From positions 13,052,501 to 13,116,500 of the forward strand of contig NC_069086.1 in assembly GCF_947172395.1 (NCBI RefSeq): a DNA stretch of 64,000 bases. Reading direction: 5' to 3'. Position 1 is the stretch's first letter. Every line of letters begins with the position of its first letter. Shown one piece after another: positions 57,001-64,000 of this stretch. The position numbers and the translations under genes were made by a program. Below the pieces are notes generated by a model. It made no database searches, was not told the DNA's origin, and saw nothing but the letters and a program-made list of their open reading frames with translations. Source of the DNA: Bicyclus anynana. Lineage: Eukaryota > Arthropoda > Insecta > Lepidoptera > Nymphalidae.

Positions 57001-59314
57001 AAGTTAGCCCTTGACTACATTATCACCTGATGTAATTATGGAGTGACGATGCAATCTTAAAAGGAAGCGGGCTAACTTCTTAGGAGAAGGATGAAAATTT
57101 GCACTCCATTCGGTTTCTACACGACATCGTACCGATTACCGATTGCCTCTGGATGCTTTCAGATTTTAGTCCAAGTCCTTGAACTTAGAGCTTCCGAAGT
57201 TTCAAAGTTCAAGCGTAATATGTAATTTGCAAGCTTTCATAAAACAAAAAAAAATCTATTTTATCACAATACATTGCAGGCATGGAAAATGACAACACTC
57301 AGCAGGAATTATTTTCTCGTTTTCCGCTCACATTGGCAGCATGGGAAAATGATTGCAATACGATGTATCAATTAAAAATGAGTCTTCTAATTATAGACAT
57401 TGCTTTATGTTAATTGAAATATCTTTATTAATTATTATCACTAGGTACATAGGATTTTTATTATGGTTTTTCTGTATCAATATTCTACCATTAAATTTAA
57501 TGTTCAACTGTTTCCTCATTATTTAATTACGCATGCATATGGTGTATGAAAAAGGTGAAGGAAAAACATCGCAAGGAAACCTGCATACCAGAGAATTTTC
57601 GTAATTCACTACGTATGTGAAGTCTGCCAATCCGCATTGGGCCAGCGTGGTCGACTATTGGCCTAACCTCTCTTATTACGAGAGGAGACTCGTGCTCAAT
57701 AGTAAGCCGAATATTGGTTGTTAATCATGACAGTTTGTGGTACTGTACTGGGTATCTGGATTTACTGAACCGATTTTCAAAATTCTTTTACAATTTTAGA
57801 AAACCATGTATGTTACTTGTCAGTATCTTAGGCTATATATTCTCACCGGCACGGGAACTACGCGGGCGAATCTGCGAAGCCAGCTAGTAAATATAAAAGA
57901 GGTAAAGCAATACAAAGATAAACTCCAAAAGCAAGGTATAAATTAATTTTATTCAGCAATTTTTGAGGCCCATTTTAATTGGAAGTCAGGCAACACTGAA
58001 CACAAAACCTTTACAATGATGTAGAGTCAGAGACAATTCGTAACGCGGTTCAATTATCTTATTCGTCCCAACGTCGAAAGTAATTATCACTAATTAGTTG
58101 TCTTGACAAAGGCACCGGCCTATTACCACCGCAACATTGTTAACACCTTGATGAAGCTATCGTGATATAATTAATTGCTTTGTTATTGAAAACCAATGAT
58201 TTAAAAAGGTCACGATTTTTCCAAACAAGGTTGTCATAATCCCGATATCACATTGATGATAAACCAATTTTCACATGATATTTCATTTATTACCTAATAC
58301 GAGCTTATAAATATTTATACGAGGTAATAAATGAAATATCAGCTCTGTTTTTTATTCAATGATCAAAACAAAAAAAAAATGACAAATTAGCTTGACTGAG
58401 ATCTCACTTGATGTTCAGTGACGATACAGTCTTAGATGGAAGCGGGCTTACTTAATTCATTTTATCCATACATCTGACAGTTTCTACGCGGCATCCAACC
58501 CGAATGTTAAATCACTTGGCATCATCAGACCCTGGTTACCATATAGTATCAAATTACTTGTCAAGACGAATCAAATGAGTCCAAACTCGATAGGCTTGCG
58601 TCGTTTAATTACGGAGTTCCTATGGCCACCTTCCAGTTCCATCATCAGATCAGCTCTATGTCATAATAATATTGCATTGTCATCCGACTTATTTATGAAT
58701 GCAATTTCAGCTCAATCTGAAACTGGAAACTTTCACAATACAACTTGCAAGATTTGACGACAGAACGACAATGGGACAGTCAACTATCGACGCTAATTAG
58801 AAGCTTGTAACAAATAGCGACTGCCATTTAATTAAATGTTTATCTCATTCACAGAGGCGTCTACTTCGCCGGCCACTCAGCGGGAGCTCATCTAGTAGCG
58901 AAGTTGCTGTCCAATTCAGATTTCCTCGACAGTACAGAAGGGTCGCATCGTCTGCAAGGTGCCTTCCTGATCTCAGGAATCTTCGACTTAAGAGAAGTCA
59001 TCCATACATCTGTGAACCTTGCAGTGCAGTTGCCCGTCGAATGGGCAGTGCCTCTATCTCCTCAGTTTGACTGCTTCACGCATCTGCAAGCAAGACGAGT
59101 GCGTGTATACATTTTAGCGGGACAGTATGATAGCCCGACGTTCAAGAAGCAATCGAGAGAGTTCTACGAACTCTTGCACAATACCTGCTTGATGCAGAAC
59201 ATGTACTTGGAAATCAAAGATAATTTTGACCATTTTGACATCGTGGAGTGTTTTGCCCAAGATGACAATTACCTTAGGAAATTATTGGTGCACGATATTC
59301 GTAAGCATCTTTAA
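50541..59314 (+). CDS. KFase: Kynurenine formamidase (arylformamidase), complete, 4 coding exons
   Basis: Coding exons: 50541-50658 (exon begins at 50526), 51856-51957, 55197-55410 and 58855-59314; phases 1, 1, 2; 297 aa. The alpha/beta-hydrolase signs are in the right order: HGGYWQ (residues 82-87, the oxyanion-hole motif), nucleophile elbow GHSAG (Ser153), QYDSP (Asp237) and FDHFD (His271). The text 'FLISGIFDLREV' and 'YDSPTFKKQSREF' is also typical of this family. The enzyme is cytosolic and hydrolyses N-formyl-L-kynurenine to L-kynurenine and formate, after tryptophan 2,3-dioxygenase; in insects the product feeds ommochrome eye and wing pigments. Length fits the family (about 300 aa). The start codon follows an acceptor closely, so the 5' UTR is split. 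All catalytic residues are present. Introns are full of SINE and Helitron copies. Confidence 0.95.
50725..50822. repeat. Interspersed repeat, about 95 bp
   Basis: The same unit as 39655-39760: 'atgcccacaggcctatataa...ataatatgatgtataaataa'. It lies in formamidase intron 1 (first intron after the ATG). Confidence 0.65.
50885..51062. repeat. Interspersed repeat, relative of 11930-12475
   Basis: 'gcaaaatgatcgctggtgta' and 'ttgccgggtggttag' occur in the same order as in the sulfotransferase intron, with a shorter spacing here. Confidence 0.55.
51168..51510 (+). mobile_element. tRNA-headed SINE (type C), near full length
   Basis: The head 'ttggtccagtggttagccca' and B box GGTTCGAACTC are tRNA-like. 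The body includes 'gtctcggagagcacgataac' and 'ggcgtggcgggtttgaactc', and it ends 'aataggctgataatgaag'. Confidence 0.75.
51523..51840 (+). mobile_element. SINE type A, near full length
   Basis: From 'gtcgtgatagcccagtggat' to 'gagccgaatatgggttgata'. It lies immediately after the type C SINE and ends 15 bases before the next formamidase exon. Confidence 0.85.
52005..52160 (-). mobile_element. Helitron-like fragment
   Basis: 'gaggacgcccgcgaaattct', 'aagaaccatggacttttcca' and 'ggataaaaagtagcctaatt' follow the reversed family order. The CTAG terminus is damaged. Confidence 0.6.
52948..53256 (+). mobile_element. SINE type A, full length, diverged
   Basis: From 'gccgtgatagctcagtggat' to 'gaatatgggttgataatgat'. 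Substitutions lie in the B box region (GATTCGGATCC). Confidence 0.82.
53990..54026. repeat. (AT)n microsatellite
   Basis: An uninterrupted run of about 15 AT units near 53999-54025. Confidence 0.9.
54266..54301. other. Perfect 16-bp-arm hairpin
   Basis: AAAAAGACAGACAGAC, loop AAGC, then its exact reverse complement. The arm is a GACA microsatellite, so it may have formed by simple-repeat inversion. Confidence 0.7.
54526..54718 (-). mobile_element. SINE type B, 3' part
   Basis: 'ttgactacaatctcatctga', 'gaggatgaaaatc' and 'ggaacgctaactcacttggc' match the reversed body. The tRNA-like head is lost. Confidence 0.7.
54880..54935 (-). mobile_element. SINE type A head stub
   Basis: 'aaccaacaccctccggaatc' to 'ccactgggctatcacggctc' is the reversed SINE A head only. 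Confidence 0.65.
55440..55648 (-). mobile_element. SINE type B, 3' part
   Basis: 'cttgaccacaatctcacttg' to 'gaagcctcccaccagccaaa'. It begins 30 bases after the formamidase exon that ends at 55410. Confidence 0.75.
55845..56040 (+). mobile_element. SINE type C, 5' part
   Basis: 'tgcctttggtctagtggtca' and 'gagtgttcgactcctggctc' are the tRNA-like head. The body is truncated after 'ccttggagagcgc'. Confidence 0.65.
56060..56150. repeat. Fold-back arm fragment
   Basis: 'cacaaccgactttaaaatat', 'aacgtacccac' and 'ctactgatcagtctgaagg' match an arm of 38324-38690. Confidence 0.5.
56296..56577 (-). mobile_element. SINE type A, near full length
   Basis: From 'catcattatcaacccatatt' to 'ctcctgaatcggaggcagag' on the plus strand, i.e. 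a reversed SINE lacking the first bases of its head. Confidence 0.82.
56815..56920 (-). mobile_element. Helitron-like end fused to a SINE A stub
   Basis: 'actagcggacgcccgcgatt' to 'ttcagtttttcacaaatc' is the reversed Helitron end; it runs into 'gaacctacgccctccgaacc...ggtcatatccat', from a reversed SINE A head. Confidence 0.6.
56996..57150 (-). mobile_element. SINE type B fragment
   Basis: 'agacaagttagcccttgact' to 'cgacatcgtaccg' matches the reversed 3' part. Confidence 0.65.
57545..57732 (+). mobile_element. SINE type A, 3' part
   Basis: 'aaacatcgcaaggaaacctg' to 'ccgaatattggttgttaatc'. The tRNA-like head is missing. Confidence 0.7.
57740..57889 (+). mobile_element. Helitron-like 3' part
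   Basis: 'actgaaccgattttcaaaat', 'tcttaggctatatattctca' and 'gcacgggaactacgcgggcg' are followed by CTAGT. It lies directly after the SINE. Confidence 0.55.
58277..58340. other. Perfect 19-bp-arm hairpin
   Basis: GATATTTCATTTATTACCT (58277-58295) and its exact reverse complement (58322-58340) are separated by 26 AT-rich bases. It lies in the last intron of the formamidase gene. Confidence 0.7.
58380..58525 (-). mobile_element. SINE type B, diverged fragment
   Basis: 'gactgagatctcacttgatg' and 'cttagatggaagcgggctta' match the reversed 3' part, with many changes. Confidence 0.5.
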
Positions 59315-59545
59315 GTTATATGTTTTTGTTGCGTTTTTATAAATTGATGACTGTTGTATGAGTAAATACAATGTATCTATACCTAAGTACTATGCACCGA
59401 ACTTCGAGACCGCTCTGAATACAATGCGTAGGTAGTATACAGAGTTGTAATAGCTGCGTGGATCGGCGTATTGCAATGTCAGAGAGGATTAGAAGTTTGG
59501 TGCATACTTTACAAGTTATAGAAAGGTGCCCCGCATACATAAAAT

Positions 59546-59565
59546 AATAAATTGTTGTCAATAAA
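59546..59565 (+). terminator. Poly(A) signals of the formamidase gene
   Basis: Two AATAAA hexamers, at 59546-59551 and 59560-59565, about 235-250 bases after the stop codon. Confidence 0.5.
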
Positions 59566-59755
59566 GTAGGGTAAGGCAAATCGAACCCACTAAGAATATA
59601 ATACTGTAATTTTTTTAGGGTACTAACTTACCTCGTGGTAAGACTTTAGGCAACCTTTCCCTACTTTAATGACGATACTATGCAGCTTGCCTAAATACTT
59701 TAAACTTATATTGTACTATATAAGTTGTGTATAGAATGCAAGTTATTTAATGTCG

Positions 59756-59948
59756 GCCACTAACAATCAAATAATCTCACATGCCTGCTGCGCTATTGGC
59801 TTGACGTCGGATAAAATTGATCGTGTGTTGGGTACGATCGGCATGATGACATGCACAATACACATCGCGACCAACATGTGATTTTTATTTGCTGTCAAGT
59901 CGTTAGCGCCGCGCTGCAGACATGTGAGATTATTTGATCGTCAGTGGC
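59756..59948. mobile_element. MITE with 28-bp inverted ends
   Basis: 'gccactaacaatcaaataat' at the left and 'attatttgatcgtcagtggc' at the right are inverted over 28 bases with two mismatches. No clear target duplication. 43785-43803 ('cttgatcgtcagtggct') is a stub of the same end. Confidence 0.7.
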
Positions 59949-60376
59949 TGGCATAAAGGTTTTACTAGGCAGATGTTATAGTACTTTATATATTCTTCTT
60001 ATTATTACTGCTTGATAGTGGACATCCAGCCTGCGATAGCCATATATCTACTTCATTTTAGGAAGAATGAAAATGACGTCATCACAATGTCAGCTGAGTG
60101 AATATTGCCCGTCGTCGTTATGATGACGTCATTTTTGTTAGGAATGGGCATTACAGAATACGAAAAATGAGGTTGTTATTAATTTTAAATTCTAATTAGC
60201 AAACGTCGGTCGCTCGGTTTTACACGCGTGGTTCTTTGTAGCTTCTCAACATTGTAAGATTTTTTTAAATCGGTTCAGTAATTTCAGAGCTTATTCAATG
60301 CAAATAAACATACAATCAAATCTTTCCTCTTTATAATATTAGTCTAGATTACTAGGTTGATAATATAGACCAAGTT

Positions 60377-60677
60377 CATCATCATTATCAACCCATATTC
60401 AGCTCACTGCTGAGCTCGAGTCTCCTCTCAGAATGAGAGGGGTTAGGCCAATAGTCCACCACGCTGGCCCAATGCGGATTGGCAAACTTCACACACGCAG
60501 ATAATTGAGAAAATTCTCTGGTATGCAGGTTTATCCTTTACCGTTTGAGACACGTGATATTTAAATTCTTAAAATGCACACAACTGAAAAGTTGGAGGTG
60601 CATGTCCCGGACCGGATTCGAACCCACACCCTCTGGAATCGGAGGCAGAGGTCATATCCACTGGGCTATCACGGCTT
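60377..60677 (-). mobile_element. SINE type A, near full length
   Basis: Reversed copy from its (ATG)n tail at 60377 to the head 'ccactgggctatcacggctt'. A small deletion lies near 60535. Confidence 0.85.
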
Positions 60678-60845
60678 TGTAGTGAATAGGCCAGCTGAAA
60701 TGGATACAGAAGGCTCTCTGTCTATATTTTATTGTTCGTATGACCTTAATGCCGTAGTTATGTTGGCATAATAATACATCACTTGATACCTACTTCGCAT
60801 TTTAAGTACAAGTACAATAATATATCAGCCATTTTATTACCTACT

Positions 60846-61050
60846 AGCTAACGCCGCGCGGTTTCACCCGCGTGGTTCCCGTTTCCGTAGGAATACGGGG
60901 ATAATATATAGCCTATAGCCTTCCTCGATAAATGGGCTATCTAATACTGATAGAATTTTTCAAATCGGACCAGTAGTTCCTGAGATTAGCGCGTTGAATC
61001 AAACAAACAAACAAACAAACTCTTCAGCTTTATAATATTAGTATAGATAC
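60846..61050 (-). mobile_element. Helitron-like non-autonomous element, nearly intact
   Basis: Begins with reversed CTAG ('actagctaacgccgcgcggt') and ends 'ctttataatattagtatagata', so both termini are present. A (CAAA)n run lies near the 5' end. Confidence 0.8.
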
Positions 61051-61238
61051 CATGTTTTGGTTGCTACGCAATTACAATAATATATATGTGTTGAGAAAAA
61101 CACGAGTAAATATACGAATAACATGTATGGATGAATAACTTCGGTGATTTTACTTAGGTACTTTTACTAGCTACTTAATATTGTATTATCTTGCGAGCCT
61201 GTAATAGCCAATTCTTTGTCATTTTTTTTTAATTCTTT

Positions 61239-61546
61239 ACAAGTTAGCCCTTGACTACAATCTCACCTGATGGTAAGTGATGATGCAGTCTAAGATGGAA
61301 GCGGGCTAACTTGTTAGGAGGAGGATGAAAATCCACACCCCTTTTTGGTTTCTGCACGACATCGTACTGGAACGCTAAATCGTTTGGCGGTACGTCTTTG
61401 TCGGTTGGGTGGTAACTAGCCACGGCCGAAGCCTCCCACCAGCCAGACCTGGACAAAATAAGAAAATCTCAATCTGCCCAGCCGGGGATCGAACCCAGGA
61501 CCTCCGTCTTGTAAATCCACCGCGCATACCACTGCGCCACGGAGGT
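61239..61546 (-). mobile_element. SINE type B, full length
   Basis: The minus-strand head 'cctccgtggcgcagtggtat' (A box) and GGTTCGATCCC (B box) are intact; the body ends at 'gggctaacttgtaaagaatt'. It could be an active-type copy. Confidence 0.88.
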
Positions 61547-62454
61547 CGGCATTTTATAAATGCTAAAAATATAGGCCATGCTTCTACCATTGGTGGACGT
61601 TAGGCGACAGTGGTGGCAGGGCAGGTATCAAAGTCCCAGACCTTCAACCGTCAAAATGAAAATCTTAAAATTCTTCAGCATAATATGAAAAATATATCCT
61701 CAGTTGCCAGTGACTCGTACTCGTTACGTTTGCTACTGGCAAGTAACTGTTGCCACTGGCAATCCTTTCAAATCCTATCAATCTTTAAAGATATCCAAAA
61801 GACATATTATAGTACTATCCCGTAGAAAAAACTTATAAAACAAAAATTAAGATAGACCTTGGAAAGTGCCAGCTTCCAAACACGATCCAAGCTTTACAGT
61901 TGCCTACATTAATGGTAGGAGCATGGGCTGACAATGTTCCAGCATTTATAAAATGACGAAGGTCTAGCCAAGATAGGCTCTAAGACCACAAAGGTGGTTC
62001 TAATCTAGTATGTATTGTTGAATTGATGGGAAAGTAAGAAATAGAAGTACATAGTTACCGAAACAGAGAGTTGGTCCACCTAAAACCGAAAGCACAAAAA
62101 CATCGCATATAGGTACCTATCTCATATAACTCACTTTGACTCCAAACTCTCTGAGTTTTGAGCCCTAGATGTTAAGCCTCAAGTGCCTGTAATTTAATTT
62201 AATTTAATGTTAAGAAATTAATGTAAGATAACTGAGCATTTTTAGTTTTTTAAGTACTATGCATAATAAGCATCAGCTCTTGGATCATTTACAGCATGAT
62301 CGTGTTTAGTATATACTCAGGTATATAATTATCTAAAGATACTGCAATATTAAAGGATCTAAGGAATATTATAATTAATATAATTTTTTTAATAAAGAAA
62401 TAAATAATACTTTTTCGTTTAATTTCTTACAAACCCATATTTATAACACTGCTA
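61547..62454. other. No gene recognised
   Basis: AT-rich sequence without a recognisable repeat or frame; the 71-codon frame at 61610 has no motif. Confidence 0.4.
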
Positions 62455-62606
62455 GCAGACGCCCGGTTCCACCGCATAGTTCCCGTTACTAAGGGATTAA
62501 GGGGTAAAATATATAGAAAGAGAAAAAAAAACAAAATAATTTTAGTAGATCCAGAGATTACCTGACCTCTACATTCTCACAAACTTTTCCTCTTTATATA
62601 ATATAC
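62452..62606 (-). mobile_element. Helitron-like fragment
   Basis: 'ctagcagacgcccggttcca', 'ggggtaaaatatatag' and 'ttttcctctttatataatat' follow the reversed family order. Confidence 0.55.
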
Positions 62607-62719
62607 TCAAGAGAGTATAGAAGATAATAAACATTTATTATGATATGTATGCAAGGGGGAAGCCGAGGGGAGGTAAGAAGGTTAGCTGCCCCCTTAGAGC
62701 TTAAAAAAATATAGTCAAA

Positions 62720-62935
62720 CTAGCGGACGCTCGCGACTTTGTCCGCGTGTAAATCAATGTAAACTTTCAACCCATATTTAACCTCCTTCTATTTTTATTT
62801 CAGGGTCAAAAAGTACCATGTGTTTTTCTTCAAGGTCCCATTTACCATTATACCAAAATTCATCTTGATCGGTTCAGATGGCTGGCGGGTATAATAATTG
62901 AGCTTCTATTTACTCGTAATATTATTGAAACCGAA
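62720..62935 (-). mobile_element. Helitron-like fragment, second subfamily
   Basis: 'actagcggacgctcgcgact' and 'ttgtccgcgtgtaaat' are the reversed 3' end; 'agggtcaaaaagtaccatgt' and 'ttcatcttgatcggttcaga' are the body. Confidence 0.55.
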
Positions 62936-62972
62936 GTCAGAATCGGAGGTTTTTTTTTTTTTTTTTATTCTT

Positions 62973-63280
62973 TACAAGTTAGCCCTTGACTACAATCTCA
63001 CCTGATGGTAAGTGATGATGCAGTCTAAGATGGAAGCGGGCTAACATGTCAAGGAGGAGGATGAAAATCCACACCCCTTTCGGTTTCTACACGGCATCGT
63101 ACCGGAACGCTAAATCGCTTGGCGGTACGCCTTTGCCGGTAGGGTGGTAACTAGCCACGGCCGAAGCCTCCCACCAGCCAGACCTGGACAAATTAAGAAA
63201 ATCTCAATCTGCCCAGCCGGGGATCGAACCCAGGACCTCCGTCTTGTAAATCCACCGCGCATACCACTGCGCCACGGAGG
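62973..63280 (-). mobile_element. SINE type B, full length
   Basis: Nearly identical to 61239-61546, with intact head and boxes, and a 17-base T-run beside its 3' end (62950-62966). Confidence 0.88.
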
Positions 63281-63934
63281 CCGTCAAAAACAGGAGGTGT
63301 ACAATCAATAGGAAATTATAAAGATTCTAAATTGGAATCGAATATCCGTGACCTTTTTATCTATGTATCATCATCAGCCAGGGCCAGGGCCAGGTATCCA
63401 TCGTTAAAGGAAAAAGGATTAGTTTGAACGGTGAACCCCATAAGCTACTTAGATATTGCTGTATTAAGAGTATATTCCTACAATTACAAGACTGTCTTTA
63501 TTACTATGACATTTAGCTACTGGACAAAAATCTTTTATATACGTACTAATTAAAATAACTTTGTAAACTTATTACAAAAAGCTCTATTTTGTAGACAAAG
63601 TAAAGCAGTGAGCTGTTACATCCACTAGAGGTTGAGTAACGTCTCGCCGTCCGGTCTCGGCAGTATATCTATTCGTATAGGTTTTAGATTCCTAGCTGAA
63701 CAAAGTTTTAAATATACAAAGTAATATTATATTATGTATAATTTGTTTCTAAATCTTACGTAACAATAATTAAAAACCATTAATTTAAATAACTATACGT
63801 AGGATTTGTAATTTTTTTGAATTTAACTTGTTATTGGTTGGTGGAAGGCAAGAAGTACCGACTATGACGATTCTAGTAGGATTTTTTATGAGCAGTAAGT
63901 ATGTAATATTTTTTTAATACGTATTTTGCTGTAG
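63281..63934. other. No gene recognised
   Basis: AT-rich DNA leading to the candidate exon at the right edge. Confidence 0.4.
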
Positions 63935-64000
63935 GTCAGGATTGGACCGAAACAACGTCACTGTGGTGTAAGTGGTTAGACGAGGAGGTAAAGAGACGAC
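63935..64000 (+). CDS. Possible exon of an unidentified gene at the window edge
   Basis: After 'ttgctgtag' one frame (codons from 63937) is open to the end of the window and reads QDWTETTSLWCKWLDEEVKR; the other two frames contain stops. The acidic/tryptophan-rich peptide looks coding, but it is short, no family is recognised, and the true acceptor could be 63934 or 63939. Confidence 0.3.

Noticed and set aside
60574..60771. Frames starting MHTTEKLEVH (also at 39632, 51445, 52792)
   Set aside because: All are translations of the type A SINE body, including its tRNA-like head; not genes.
61480..61546. tRNA gene (minus strand)
   Set aside because: The cloverleaf-like head with A and B boxes is the 5' part of a SINE that recurs with the same body; the same holds for 39763, 51168 and 9261.

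Overview
The window is nuclear DNA of a moth or butterfly (Lepidoptera, possibly a nymphalid). The base is AT-rich, protein genes are split by GT-AG introns, and the spaces between exons are packed with tRNA-headed SINEs, Helitron-like elements ending in CTAG, RTE-type LINE fragments with (ATG)n tails and many small inverted-repeat elements. There is no sign of prokaryotic gene organisation. Species assignment is inference only.

Left part (1-17.3 kb), all genes on the plus strand: the last two coding exons of a Golgi carbohydrate sulfotransferase (1-850); a cluster related to mitochondrial ATP synthase subunit g (2188-6284); then a complete second sulfotransferase paralogue in four exons (7753-17243, 410 aa). 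The g-like cluster has one short first exon that can join either of two homologous last exons (2598-2848 or 2992-3515), followed by a separate three-exon g-like gene (4351-6284) that keeps the C-terminal membrane segment. The two sulfotransferases are nearly identical in their last exons and look like a tandem duplication lying on both sides of the g-like genes.

Middle part (17.3-50.5 kb) has no recognisable protein gene. It holds a minisatellite with a 343-bp higher-order unit (21.9-23.4 kb) ending beside a perfect 27-bp-arm hairpin, two oppositely oriented composite elements (a fold-back unit plus a minisatellite or its relics, at 31.5-33.0 and 38.3-39.4 kb), a hAT-type non-autonomous element with a perfect 8-bp target duplication (35.4-36.1 kb), a Helitron-like element lying between long inverted repeats (40.1-42.4 kb) and a LINE fragment with a twin-priming inversion (46.3-46.7 kb). 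A GC-richer segment ending in a consensus splice donor at 34014 may be the untranslated first exon of the next gene.

Right part (50.5-59.6 kb): a complete four-coding-exon kynurenine formamidase gene (297 aa, HGGYW oxyanion motif, Ser153/Asp237/His271 triad), the second step of tryptophan-to-kynurenine breakdown that feeds ommochrome pigment synthesis in insects. Its introns hold many SINE and Helitron copies. From 59.6 kb to the end the DNA is repeats, with a possible exon of a further gene at the right edge. The three gene families have no obvious functional link. All calls come from reading the sequence; no database search was run.
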